This document shows, piece after piece, positions 36,681 to 45,465 of a stretch of DNA of 64,000 bases. The stretch is taken from assembly GCF_036173125.1 (NCBI RefSeq), contig NZ_CP108054.1:1116001-1180000 (forward strand). The letters run 5' to 3'. A program made the position numbers and the translations under genes. The stretch is from Streptomyces sp. NBC_00286 (lineage in GTDB: Bacteria > Actinomycetota > Actinomycetes > Streptomycetales > Streptomycetaceae). How positions within the stretch are numbered: position 1 is the stretch's first letter; every line of letters begins with the position of its first letter. The notes beneath the pieces were generated by a model. That model was not told the DNA's origin, ran no database searches, and saw only the letters and a program-made list of their open reading frames with translations.

Positions 36681-37762
36681 AGGACCACCACCGAACGCAG
36701 TACGTCGCCCTGATGCATCCGCTCGAAGGCCTTCTCGACCTCGTCGAGCGCGATGGTCTCCGTGACGAAGGCGTCCAGGTCCAGACGGCCCTGCAGATAG
36801 AGGTCGATGAGCATCGGGAAGTCCCGGCTCGGCAGGCAGTCGCCGTACCAGGAGGACTTCAGCGCGCCACCGCGGCCGAAGACGTCCAGCAGCGGCAACT
36901 CCAGCTTCATCTCCGGGGTCGGCACACCGACGAGTACGACCGTGCCCGCCAGGTCGCGGGCGTAGAACGCCTGCTTGTACGTCTCCGGGCGGCCCACCGC
37001 CTCGATGACCACGTCGGCACCGAAGCCGCCGGTCAGCTCGCGGATCGCCTCGACGGGGTCGGTGCCCTTGGCGTTGACGGTGTGGGTCGCGCCGAGCTTC
37101 TCGGCGGTGTTCAGCTTGAGCTCGTCGATGTCCACCGCGATGATCTTCGCCGCGCCCGCAAGGCTTGACCCGAGGACCGCCGCGGCTCCGACGCCGCCGC
37201 AGCCGATGACCGCCACGCTGTCACCGCGTCCGACATTGCCCGTGTTGATGGCCGCGCCGATGCCCGCCATCACGCCGCAGCCCAGCAGACCGGCGGCGGC
37301 CGCCGACGCGGCCCGGTCCACCTTCGTGCACTGGCCCGCCGCCACCAGCGTCTTCTCCGCGAACGCGCCGATGCCCAGCGCGGGCGACAGCTCCGTGCCG
37401 TCCTCCAGCGTCATCTTCTGCTTGGCGTTGTGGGTGCTGAAGCAGTACCAGGGCCGTCCGCGCACGCAGGCCCGGCAATTCCCGCACACCGCACGCCAGT
37501 TGAGGATGACGAAGTCACCTGGGGTGACGTCGGTGACGCCTTCTCCGACCGACTCCACGACACCCGCGGCCTCGTGGCCCAGCAGGAAGGGGAACTCGTC
37601 GTTGATACCGCCCTCGCGATAGTGCAGATCGGTGTGGCAGACCCCGCAGGCCTCGATCTTCACGAGCGCCTCTCCCGGACCCGGATCGGGCACGTTGATC
37701 GTTTCCAGGCTGACGGGGGCGCCCTTCCCCCGCGCGACGACAGCACGGACCTGGTGAGTCAT
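36677..37762 (-). CDS. mscR: S-(hydroxymethyl)mycothiol dehydrogenase-like zinc dehydrogenase
   Basis: 361 residues from ATG 37762, preceded by CGAGGAGTGGCC; the GTG two codons earlier overlaps that site. Class III-type zinc dehydrogenase with [22 protein letters not shown], the structural zinc cysteines [15 protein letters not shown] and the Rossmann motif [26 protein letters not shown] is typical of actinobacterial mycothiol-dependent formaldehyde dehydrogenases/nitrosomycothiol reductases. It oxidises the mycothiol adduct of formaldehyde, the by-product of the Rieske demethylation encoded next door. Confidence 0.9.
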   Translation of the reverse strand: MTHQVRAVVARGKGAPVSLETINVPDPGPGEALVKIEACGVCHTDLHYREGGINDEFPFLLGHEAAGVVESVGEGVTDVTPGDFVILNWRAVCGNCRACVRGRPWYCFSTHNAKQKMTLEDGTELSPALGIGAFAEKTLVAAGQCTKVDRAASAAAAGLLGCGVMAGIGAAINTGNVGRGDSVAVIGCGGVGAAAVLGSSLAGAAKIIAVDIDELKLNTAEKLGATHTVNAKGTDPVEAIRELTGGFGADVVIEAVGRPETYKQAFYARDLAGTVVLVGVPTPEMKLELPLLDVFGRGGALKSSWYGDCLPSRDFPMLIDLYLQGRLDLDAFVTETIALDEVEKAFERMHQGDVLRSVVVL

Positions 37763-37790
37763 GGCCACTCCTCGGGTGATACGGATTCGT

Positions 37791-37807
37791 GTTGCCCATT
37801 ACGGCAC
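37791..37807. promoter_or_regulatory. Degenerate IclR-type site before mscR
   Basis: GTTGCCCATTACGGCAC has an intact left arm and a degenerate right arm. It shares GTTGC-Y-CATTACG with the purU site. It is 29 bp upstream of the mscR start. Confidence 0.4.
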
Positions 37808-37924
37808 ACACTTCATGTCCCGCAACACAGCATCGTGGAGCGCCGACCGGGGGGTCAAGGATCTGGGCTTGGTGAGTGGACTGCCTTCGCGGGGCCGAGG
37901 TCCGGGCCTGGCTGGGCTAGGGCC

Positions 37925-38072
37925 GGTCAACGGGCCTGCACGGCGGCCTTCCCGATGACAGGTCAAGGGGCCTGCACGGCGGCCTTCGCCGACGACAGGT
38001 CAAAGGGTCGGCCCGGCGGCCTTCGCCGACGACAGGTCAAAGGGTCGGCCCGGCGGCCATCGCCGACTGAGC
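37925..38072. repeat. Tandem repeat of 36-37 bp, four copies
   Basis: Copies begin with GGTCAA at 37925, 37961, 37998 and 38035, each continuing with a CGGCGGCCTTCGCCGACGACA-like core; copies two to four are the closest. No spacers or palindromic CRISPR repeat are present. It lies in the 360-bp gap between mscR and the VanW gene, which holds no other feature. Confidence 0.8.
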
Positions 38073-38122
38073 ACGGCCGGCCGGTTTCCGGGCCAGGAGT
38101 GCGTCGCTCTGTCCGGCGCGCG

Positions 38123-39880
38123 TCACTCCTCGGTCGCCGCGTCGCAGGTGACCTCGTCGCGCGGTACGTACCGCGTCTTGAAGGTCTCCCGGTCGACTTC
38201 CCTGCCGCCGTCCTTGAAGACCCGGTCGACGGCGACGTCGAAGCCTTCGAGCGGGGTCTGCGGCACGCACTTCTCTCCGGATGCTCCCTTGCGGGTTCCC
38301 GGCTCCTTCACGTTGGTGCGCGGGCCCTTGACCGCTTCCACCGAGTCGTACTTCTTCGTGCCGAGGAAGGTGACCGTGACAGAGGTGCCCGTCGCCTGCG
38401 CGTCGATGTAGAGGGCGTTGCCCGAGTCGTTCCGGAACTTCAGGTCGAGGCTGCCCCAGGCCACCGTCGCCTCCCGGCCCTCCGGGTAGCGCTCGATGTA
38501 GAACGAGTGGGCCCCGTACTCCACCGGCTTCACGCCGGCGAAGAAGACGGCGTTGAACATGGTCGTGGCCACCGTGGAGACGCCGCCTCCGGCCGCCTTC
38601 TCGAACTGGTTGTTGTTGATGATGATGCCTTCCACGAACCCGTTGGCCTCGGTCCGCTCCCCCACGGTGCCGTTCAGGCTCCAGGTCTCGCCGGGCAGCA
38701 CGACCGACCCGTCGATCAGCTCGGCCGCACGGCCGATGTTCGTGACGCGGTAGGGAAGGGGCTCGAAGGCGACCGTGAAGCTCGACATCTTCTCCTTGAT
38801 GCCCAGGCGGCCGACGTTGTCGCGGGTCAGCTCGGGCTGCACCTCCTTGGTGGCCACCGTCCCGCTGCGGGCCGCGCCGGACTTCGTCAGCAGCGGCAGT
38901 ACGGCCTTGTGCAGCGCCTTGGCCGTGACCTCGTGCCCGGCCTTGCCGTCCGAGGCCACCGCCACTCCCCCGCCGTCCGGGCGCAGCTTCGCGTTGACCG
39001 GCTCGCCGGTGGCCCGCGCGAGCGGAGCCGCCAGCGCCGGATCGCCCATGAGCCCCTTGCCGTCCAGCACGGGTGCGAGCCGCTTCTTCCCGTCCGGCTT
39101 CATGGTGAGGTGCTTGCCGAGCGTCGGCGGGCTGATCTCGATGTCTCGCTCGCCCACCGTGACCGTGACCGGCGCCGACATCGCGGGGGCGGCGAATTCC
39201 TTCATCGCGCGGTTCACTTCCGCCGTACCGACCTGGGCTTCGGCGGTACGGACCGGCAGCCGCACCGGCTCCTTCCCCAGTTCCGGGACCGCCGACACCA
39301 CCGCCCCGACCGCGCCGTCCACGTCCAGAGAACGCCCGGCGACCGGCCGCTTCGGCACCGGCTCGCCCGCACGGAAGGTGACGCCGCCCTCCCGTGCCTT
39401 CCGGTCGTACGACTTCGCCTTCTCGGCCAGTGACGTACGGACCCTCTCCTCGTCCACCCGGATCACCGGCTCGACCTCGCGATCACCACTCGAGAACAGT
39501 CGGCCGATCACGGTGAACGGGTCGGACCCCACCTGCGCGGCACGATCGACGGTCTCCTCGCTGTCCAACGAGATCCCGGATATGCGGACGGCGTCGGCAC
39601 TGTCGCCGAGGCGCACCTTCACCGGCTTCGACCAGGTCCCGCCCAGGCTGCTGTCCAGCTTCTCCTGCGCCTGCGAGCGGCTCACGCCTCCGATGTCCAC
39701 ACCGCTGACCCGGGTTCCCTCGGGGACATCGTCACCGGAGACCAGCAGGCCCACCAGATACAGCCCGCCGAAACCGACCCCCGCCGCCCCCGCCACGAGC
39801 GCGACACGACGGGCTATTCGGCGACGATCGTCCGAGGTGGTGCCGCCGGGTATGGCGTCGAGAAGGGACGAGCGACTCAC
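38123..39880 (-). CDS. VanW-family protein with peptidoglycan-binding (YoaR-like) domains
   Basis: 585 residues from GTG 39880, preceded by GAGGAGAAGCCA; the longer frame to 40024 is unsupported. A short cytoplasmic segment is followed by one membrane span (VALVAGAAGVGFGGLYLVGLLV, residues about 24-45). Two putative peptidoglycan-binding domains follow (VDIGGVSRSQAQEKL at about residue 60; a second near the centre), then the VanW domain (EANGFVEGIIINNNQFEKAAGGGVSTVATTMFNAVFF). A cell-envelope role is likely; biochemical function is not established for the family. Confidence 0.9.
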   Translation of the reverse strand: MSRSSLLDAIPGGTTSDDRRRIARRVALVAGAAGVGFGGLYLVGLLVSGDDVPEGTRVSGVDIGGVSRSQAQEKLDSSLGGTWSKPVKVRLGDSADAVRISGISLDSEETVDRAAQVGSDPFTVIGRLFSSGDREVEPVIRVDEERVRTSLAEKAKSYDRKAREGGVTFRAGEPVPKRPVAGRSLDVDGAVGAVVSAVPELGKEPVRLPVRTAEAQVGTAEVNRAMKEFAAPAMSAPVTVTVGERDIEISPPTLGKHLTMKPDGKKRLAPVLDGKGLMGDPALAAPLARATGEPVNAKLRPDGGGVAVASDGKAGHEVTAKALHKAVLPLLTKSGAARSGTVATKEVQPELTRDNVGRLGIKEKMSSFTVAFEPLPYRVTNIGRAAELIDGSVVLPGETWSLNGTVGERTEANGFVEGIIINNNQFEKAAGGGVSTVATTMFNAVFFAGVKPVEYGAHSFYIERYPEGREATVAWGSLDLKFRNDSGNALYIDAQATGTSVTVTFLGTKKYDSVEAVKGPRTNVKEPGTRKGASGEKCVPQTPLEGFDVAVDRVFKDGGREVDRETFKTRYVPRDEVTCDAATEE

Positions 39881-40069
39881 TGGCTTCTCCTCGTCTGTGC
39901 CTGTCGCGTTGACGCGGGCAGGGCCACACCGGGGCCGCTCGCCAGGCGATGATAAGGAGAAGTCTGTGGGGGCGCCGTTAGGTCCGTCACTGGCACGGGG
40001 TGCCGGAGCTGGGCTTCCCCGCACGCCGCCGGCAGGATTCGGCGCCGTGGGCAGGCCGACCGGCCGAAG

Positions 40070-41533
40070 TCAGCGGCCTGCGCCGACGCGTGCGGGCACC
40101 TCGTCGAGGGCGGTCCGACCGTCGGCCCGGCCACGGACCAGCGGACGATGTATCGGCCCTGTGCCCTGGGACAGAGGCAGACCGGCGGCTTGGTTGGTGT
40201 GGGCGATGATCTCCGCGGTGATCGAGACGGCCGTCTCCTCGGGGGTACGGGCACCGAGGTCGAGGCCGATCGGTGAGCGCAGCCGGGCGAGCTGTTCCTC
40301 GGGCACGCCGACCTCGCGCAGGAGGCGCAGGCGTTCGTCGCTGGTGCGCCGAGAGCCCATCGCGCCGATGTAGCCCACCGGCAGGTCGAGGGCGAGCTGC
40401 AGCAGGGGGATGTCGAACTTGGCGTCGTGGGTGAGAACGCAGACGGCGGTACGGGCGTCCACGGCCGTCTGCGCCAGGTAGCGGTGAGGCCAGTCGACGA
40501 CGACCTCATCGGCGTACGGGAAGCGGGCGCGCGTCGCGAAGACGGGGCGGGCGTCGCACACGGTGACCCGGTAGCCGAGGAAGGCGCCGGCCTGGCTGAG
40601 GGCGGCGGCGAAGTCGACCGCGCCGAAGACCAGCATGCGCGGGCGGGACGCGTGGACGTGGACGAGGACGGTCAGCGGTTCGGGACACCCGTCCCCGTTC
40701 CCGCCGACCGCGACGCGGGCGGTGCGGCCCGCCTGCAGCAGGGCGCGGGCTTCGTCCACCACCAGCCGGTCCGCCGCCTCGTGGTCCAGGGTGCCGTACG
40801 TCATGCTGCCGTCGGCGAGGACGCTCAGGGTCGCGCCGAGCAGGTGGTCGGGGCCGTCGACGACCTGGGCCACGGCCGCGGGCCTGCCTTCCGCGACCTC
40901 GTCGAGGGCCGCCGCTAGGGCCTGTGTCGAAAGTGGCGTAGTTCGCCCGGAGGGCGGGCCGGGCGGCGGCGATGGGGTCCCCCCGCGCGAGCTCGGGTTC
41001 GAGTGTGGGGGAGTGTGCTCTGGGGGTCCCCCCGGCCGGAGGCTGGGGGAGTGCCGGGTGGAAGCCCTCCTACTGGACGTACTTGGGCTTTCGCCCGGTG
41101 CGGCGAAGGGGGTCCCCCCGTCCGAGCCGTGCGAAGCCGGTTCGAGGATGGTGGCGCGTGCCAGGCGTCGGCCGGCAGGCGCCACTTTCGACACAGGCCC
41201 TGGGTGGGGCCTGTCGGCGGGGTCGACGCGCTGGACGAGTACGTCGAGTTCGCCGCCGCAGGTCAGCCCGACGGCGAAGGCGTCGTCGTCGGAGTAGCCG
41301 AACCAGGCGCGCTGCGGAGCGCCTCCGTCGTGGAGCACCTGACGGCACAGCTCGTACACGGCGCCCTCGACACAGCCGCCGGAGATGCTGCCGACCGCGT
41401 TGCCGTCGGCGTCCACCGCGACGGACGTACCGACCTGCAGGGGTGCGCTGCCCCGCACGTCGACGACGGTGGCCAGGGCGAAGGGGCGCGCCCCGCGGCA
41501 CCAGCGGTGCAGTGTGTCCGCGATGTTCAGCAT
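40070..41533 (-). CDS. XdhC/CoxI-family molybdoenzyme maturation factor with in-frame insertion
   Basis: 487 residues. N-terminal XdhC/CoxI domain (FALATVVDVRGSAPLQVGTS, GSISGGCVEGAVYE) and C-terminal Rossmann-type XdhC_C domain (FGAVDFAAALSQAGAFLG, AMGSRRTSDERLRLL, IGLDLGARTPEETAVSITAEI). Members insert sulfurated molybdenum cofactor into xanthine-dehydrogenase-family enzymes, so it should mature the oxidoreductase upstream. Residues about 111-206 are foreign: a 285-bp repeat-bounded element inserted exactly in frame (95 codons). Removing it gives 392 residues, near the family norm. Whether the protein still works is unknown. An IS element separates it from its operon. Confidence 0.88.
   Translation of the reverse strand: MLNIADTLHRWCRGARPFALATVVDVRGSAPLQVGTSVAVDADGNAVGSISGGCVEGAVYELCRQVLHDGGAPQRAWFGYSDDDAFAVGLTCGGELDVLVQRVDPADRPHPGPVSKVAPAGRRLARATILEPASHGSDGGTPFAAPGESPSTSSRRASTRHSPSLRPGGPPEHTPPHSNPSSRGGTPSPPPGPPSGRTTPLSTQALAAALDEVAEGRPAAVAQVVDGPDHLLGATLSVLADGSMTYGTLDHEAADRLVVDEARALLQAGRTARVAVGGNGDGCPEPLTVLVHVHASRPRMLVFGAVDFAAALSQAGAFLGYRVTVCDARPVFATRARFPYADEVVVDWPHRYLAQTAVDARTAVCVLTHDAKFDIPLLQLALDLPVGYIGAMGSRRTSDERLRLLREVGVPEEQLARLRSPIGLDLGARTPEETAVSITAEIIAHTNQAAGLPLSQGTGPIHRPLVRGRADGRTALDEVPARVGAGR
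40917..41201. mobile_element. MITE-like element, 285 bp, inside xdhC
   Basis: Bounded by perfect 22-bp terminal inverted repeats at 40917-40938 and 41180-41201, beginning AGGGCCTGTGTCGAAAGT. It encodes no transposase; the interior holds several GGGGGTCCCCCC-type palindromic repeats. No clear target duplication is visible. Its length is a multiple of three and it contains no stop in the host frame. Confidence 0.85.
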
Positions 41534-41656
41534 GAACGGGTCCTTCGTGCAAGGTGAGGTGGGCGGGCCGCCACCGCGCCGCCGGGGAGCGTCGCTCTAC
41601 GCGGCGGCGGCCCTGGGAGGTCCGGCAGCAGGACGCGGGAGGACCGTCCCCCACTG

Positions 41657-41666
41657 CCTTAAAGGC
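41657..41666. repeat. Left target-site duplication of the IS4-family element
   Basis: CCTTAAAGGC, repeated at 43184-43193 directly flanking the element's inverted repeats. Confidence 0.9.
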
Positions 41667-43183
41667 CAAGGCCATGAAGTTATGGGCTGATGGCTGTTGT
41701 CGAGAGGATGTCGATGCTGATGGTGGCCTTGTAGGTGCGTCGGTCGACGCGGAGACTTTTATAGGCGTAGCGGGACAGGGGGCGTTTGACGGCGCGGGGG
41801 CTGACGCGCAGGCGGCGGGCGGGCATGAGCTGGTTCAGGACCGCGTGGCCGATGGCGCCGACGAGGTCGATGGTGGTGCCGGCGATCACGTTCGCGGCCT
41901 GGACGACCTGGTCGCGGGCGGCTTGGAGGGCGGCGGAGAAGCTTGCGCGGTCTGGGTCGGTGCCGGGGACGGTGCCGGTGGCGTCGGCGATGGCGGTCCT
42001 GATGGCCTGGTAGACGGTGAGCAGGGCGTAGACCTCCTGGGCGATGCCGGGCATGGTGCGGGCGCGCAGGACCCGGCGGCCGAGCATGGATTTCTTGATC
42101 GCGAAGTAGGCGGACTCCACTTCCCAGCGTTCGTGGTAGAGCTTGACCAGCTCGAACGCGGGATGGGTGCGGTGGTCGAGCAGGGTGGTCGCCAGACGGT
42201 AGACGCCGGTGTGGCGTCCGGCGGTGGTGGTGATGGTGATCTCGCATTCGATGATGCGGACGTCGACGGTGGCGATGCGGGAGAGGAAGGAGCCGTCCGG
42301 CAGGCGCCGCAGGAGGGGCGGTTTGCGGGTGGCGGTCAGGCGGGCCAGGAAGTCGGCTCCGGTGGCGGCGGTGTGCTCAAGGAAGGCGTTGCCGCTGAAG
42401 CCGCGGTCCAGCAGCACGATCATTCCGGGTGTCAGGGAGCGCAGCAGGCGCCGGCCGTAGGTGGTCTCGCCGGTGCTGCGTGGTCCGAAGGCCGCGTCCA
42501 GGACGGCGCGGGTGCCGCAGGCGACCAGGGCGGTCAGGCAGATCTGCGGGTAGCCGGCGGTGTTGAACCGGTTGGACCCCTTGCCCAGGCAGGCGCGGGT
42601 GTGGGGGCTGTCGGGGACGTCGAGGTAGGTGCCGTCGATGGCGACGACCAGCAGGTGGGCCCAGCGTGCCCCGGTGGTACCGATCGTGCTCGCCGGGCCG
42701 CGCAGGAGGTCGAACAGGGCCTGCAGCGGGCGGGGTCCCAGGCGGCAGCGGGCATGCCACAGGGCTGTTGCCGTGACACTCGGCAGCGGCAGCGCATCCA
42801 ACGCGGCAGTCAGCTTGCCCCACACGGCGCGGTAGCCGCAGTCCTCGAACAACGCGGCGGCCAGCAGCAGGTAGACGACGACGCGGGCAGGCAGCTTGCG
42901 CAGCCGACGCTGAACGGCCCCGCACTCGGCGAGCACCGTATCGACCATCTCGAACGGCACGATCTGGGTCAGCTCGCCCAGATGGCCTGGCGCGTAGAGG
43001 CCCTCGGCTACCGCGATCTCGCGGGTGATGACACACTGCACGGACAGCGGAGCCTCCGGTCTTTGTGAACGACATGTCTTGGTCGACTGTCAGTTCTACC
43101 GGGGCTCCGCTTCCTGCACTCTGCGTTCCGCCAGATCAAGCACCCCTTGCCACCAGCCGCTGAACCATAACTTCATGGCCTTG
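41667..43183 (-). mobile_element. IS4-family insertion sequence, 1517 bp
   Basis: Perfect 19-bp terminal inverted repeats (CAAGGCCATGAAGTTATGG, 41667-41685 and 43165-43183), 10-bp target duplication and a single intact transposase gene filling the element. The target is the centre of a GC-rich palindrome: rejoining the flanks gives GTCCCCCACTG + CCTTAAAGGC + GTGGGGGGAC. It separates xdhC from the aldehyde oxidoreductase operon. Confidence 0.95.
41680..43041 (-). CDS. IS4-family transposase
   Basis: 453 residues. DDE residues: first Asp in VVAIDGTYLDV, second Asp in VLLDRGFSG, and the IS4 signature Y-x2-R-x3-E-x6-K in YHERWEVESAYFAIK (Tyr-Arg-Glu-Lys). The N-terminal block (ELTQIVPFEMVDTVLAECG) is the IS4 N-terminal domain. 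GTG start at 43041 with GGAGG 11 nt upstream. Reading frame is intact and the active residues present, so it may be functional. Confidence 0.95.
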   Translation of the reverse strand: MQCVITREIAVAEGLYAPGHLGELTQIVPFEMVDTVLAECGAVQRRLRKLPARVVVYLLLAAALFEDCGYRAVWGKLTAALDALPLPSVTATALWHARCRLGPRPLQALFDLLRGPASTIGTTGARWAHLLVVAIDGTYLDVPDSPHTRACLGKGSNRFNTAGYPQICLTALVACGTRAVLDAAFGPRSTGETTYGRRLLRSLTPGMIVLLDRGFSGNAFLEHTAATGADFLARLTATRKPPLLRRLPDGSFLSRIATVDVRIIECEITITTTAGRHTGVYRLATTLLDHRTHPAFELVKLYHERWEVESAYFAIKKSMLGRRVLRARTMPGIAQEVYALLTVYQAIRTAIADATGTVPGTDPDRASFSAALQAARDQVVQAANVIAGTTIDLVGAIGHAVLNQLMPARRLRVSPRAVKRPLSRYAYKSLRVDRRTYKATISIDILSTTAISP

Positions 43184-43193
43184 CCTTAAAGGC
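43184..43193. repeat. Right target-site duplication of the IS4-family element
   Basis: CCTTAAAGGC, identical to 41657-41666. Confidence 0.9.
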
Positions 43194-43230
43194 GTGGGGG
43201 GACCCCCAGCCGGACGTATCGGGCCTCGGC

Positions 43231-45465
43231 TCAGAGCAACGCCTCGGCGGTGATGGGCAGTTCGCGGATACGGCGCCCGGTGGCGTTGAAGACCGCGTTG
43301 GCGATGGCGGACGCCACCCCGACCTGGACGATCTCTCCGACACCCTTGACGCCGAGCACGTCGGCGTTCATGTCCTCGCCCTCCAGGTAGATCGCCTTGA
43401 TCTCGGGGATGTCGGCGTTCACGGGCACGAGGTAGTCGGCCAGGTTGGCGTTGACGATTCGGCCGTCGCGGTGGTCGGTGACCGTGTGCTCAAGGAGCGC
43501 CTGGCTGATGCCGCCAACCATCCCGCCCAGCGCCTGGCTGTCGGCGAGTTTGGGGCTGACGATGCGGCCGCAGTCGTACACCCCGAGCATCCGCCGCACC
43601 CGCACCAGCCCCAGCGTCGCGTCCACCCCGACCTCGGTGAAGACCGCGCCGTAGGAGTAGTACGAGTGCCGCTCGGGATCCGGCGGCCCGGCGTACGAGC
43701 CGTCGGCTTCGAGGTGGGTGCGGTTGTTGCGGGCGAGCAGCCGCTGATAGGTCTCGCCGCGGGCCGGGTTGCCCTGGACGTGCAGCCGACCGTTGCGTAC
43801 GACGATGTCCTCGGCCTTGACGCCGTACAGCGGTGATTCCTCGTCCTCGACGGCCAGTTTGATCGCCTGCCGGCGGACCTTGTCGCAGGCGTCGAGGGTG
43901 GCGGAGCCGACGCTCGCCATGGTCATCGAGCCGCCGTGCGGCGGGGTGGGCGGGTAGAGCGAGTCGCCGAGCCGGAAGTCGACCGCGCGCATGGCCAGCC
44001 CGAGCGCGTCGGCGGCGACCTGGGTCTGGGAGGTGTAGGTCCCCGGACCCATGTCGCTCGAGGCGGCCTCGACCACCGCGGTACCGTCCGCGTCCAGGCG
44101 GGCCCGGGCATCTGCCGCCACGAGCCCGGGGTCATACACGGCCGCGGCCATGCCCAGACCGATCAGCCAGTCGCCGTCCCGCTTCGAGCGGGGCTTCGCC
44201 TTGCGCCGCTCCCAGCCGAACTCACGGGCGCCCACGGTGTAGCACTCGCGCAGCCGACGCGTGGACCAGGGCAGCCCGGTCGACTCGTCCTCGGCCGGCT
44301 CGTTGCGCAGACGCAGCTCGATCGGGTCGATACGCAGCCGGTCGGCGAGTTCGTCCATGGCCGACTCGATGGCGAAGGACGCGTTCGCGAAGCCCGGACC
44401 GCGCATCCAGATCGGGGTGTTCACGTCCAGGGGCACCTTCCGGTACGCCTGGCTGACGTTGGGCGTGCTGTAGAACATCTGCCCGGCGAGCATGATGGCC
44501 TCGTCGAACTTCTCGTACGAAGACGTCTCCGCGTCGATCTCGTGGATCGTGGCCCTCAGGCGGCCCCGCTGGTCACTGCCCAGGCGCAGCCGGTACTCGT
44601 ACAAGGGCCGGAAGCCGGTGCCGAAGTACTGCTGCCTCCGGCTGAGGACCACCTTCACGGGACGCTTCGTCTCACGGGCGGCCAGCGCGGCGACCACCGT
44701 GTGCGGCCAGCAGCGCAGCCCGCTGCCGAAGCCGCCGCCGACGAACGGCGAGATGACCCGCACGGACTTCAGGGGCAGGTCGAACACCGTGGAGAGTTCG
44801 GTCTGCGTGCCCACCACCCACTGGGTCTTGTCCCACACGGTCAGCTTGTCGCCGTCCCAGCGGGCGATGGTGGCGTGCGGCTCCATCGGATTGTGGTGAT
44901 TGCGCGCCATGCGGTACGTCAGATCCATCCGTACCGGCGCCTCGCGCAGACCGGCTTCGGCGTTCCCCCGCGCGTACTTGGTCGGTGCGTCCGCCTTGGC
45001 CTCGGCCAGGTCGGTCGAGGGCTTCTCGGCGTCGTAGTCGACCTTGACCAGGCTGGCGCCGTGCTGCGCGGCCTCCAGGCTGGTGGCGATGACGACGGCG
45101 ACCGGCTGGCCGTGGAAGAGGACCTTGTCGTCCTGGAAGACCCGCAGCCTGCGGCCCTCCGCCGGGTTGTTCGACCCGGGGTTGTCGCGGTACGGCAACG
45201 TCGGCGCGTTGCCGTGATGGATCACCCGCAGCACGCCGGGGACGGCTTCGGCGTCATCCGTGTCGACGCCGGCGATACGGCCGCGGCCGATGCTCGCGTC
45301 GACGATCACGGCGTGCGCCACCCCGTCGACGGTGGGGGTCCCCCCGCGCGAGGTTGTTCGAGCGTGGGGGAACTCAGCGGCGTACTGCGCCTTGCCGGTG
45401 ACCTTCAGCCGCCCGTCCACCCGGGACAGCGGCGCACCTACGGCTGCCTGCGGCTGGGGGCTCAC
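43231..45465 (-). CDS. Molybdenum-binding subunit of a PaoC/YagR-type aldehyde oxidoreductase
   Basis: 744 residues from GTG 45465, overlapping the FAD-subunit stop (GTGA) with AGGAGGTACC upstream. Xanthine-dehydrogenase-family large subunit: RVDGRLKVTGKAQYAAEF at the N-terminus, SPFVGGGFGSGLRCWPHT and WMRGPGFANASFAIESAMDELA pterin-contacting loops, and a C-terminal GVKGVGEIVQVGVASAIANAVF with the catalytic Glu. It oxidises aldehydes or N-heterocycles at the Mo centre. Residues about 33-45 (HARTTSRGGTPTV region) are a 13-codon in-frame insertion derived from a palindromic repeat. Confidence 0.92.
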   Translation of the reverse strand: MSPQPQAAVGAPLSRVDGRLKVTGKAQYAAEFPHARTTSRGGTPTVDGVAHAVIVDASIGRGRIAGVDTDDAEAVPGVLRVIHHGNAPTLPYRDNPGSNNPAEGRRLRVFQDDKVLFHGQPVAVVIATSLEAAQHGASLVKVDYDAEKPSTDLAEAKADAPTKYARGNAEAGLREAPVRMDLTYRMARNHHNPMEPHATIARWDGDKLTVWDKTQWVVGTQTELSTVFDLPLKSVRVISPFVGGGFGSGLRCWPHTVVAALAARETKRPVKVVLSRRQQYFGTGFRPLYEYRLRLGSDQRGRLRATIHEIDAETSSYEKFDEAIMLAGQMFYSTPNVSQAYRKVPLDVNTPIWMRGPGFANASFAIESAMDELADRLRIDPIELRLRNEPAEDESTGLPWSTRRLRECYTVGAREFGWERRKAKPRSKRDGDWLIGLGMAAAVYDPGLVAADARARLDADGTAVVEAASSDMGPGTYTSQTQVAADALGLAMRAVDFRLGDSLYPPTPPHGGSMTMASVGSATLDACDKVRRQAIKLAVEDEESPLYGVKAEDIVVRNGRLHVQGNPARGETYQRLLARNNRTHLEADGSYAGPPDPERHSYYSYGAVFTEVGVDATLGLVRVRRMLGVYDCGRIVSPKLADSQALGGMVGGISQALLEHTVTDHRDGRIVNANLADYLVPVNADIPEIKAIYLEGEDMNADVLGVKGVGEIVQVGVASAIANAVFNATGRRIRELPITAEALL
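45332..45372. repeat. Palindromic repeat inserted in the Mo-subunit gene
   Basis: GGTGGGGGTCCCCCCGCGCG followed by a GAGCGTGGGGGAA-type end. It adds about 39 bp (13 codons) between the AAEF and VDGVAHA blocks that are adjacent in relatives as I recall the family. Confidence 0.65.

Noticed and set aside
37925..38072. CRISPR array
   Set aside because: Tandem 36-37 bp units are contiguous without unique spacers and there are no cas genes.
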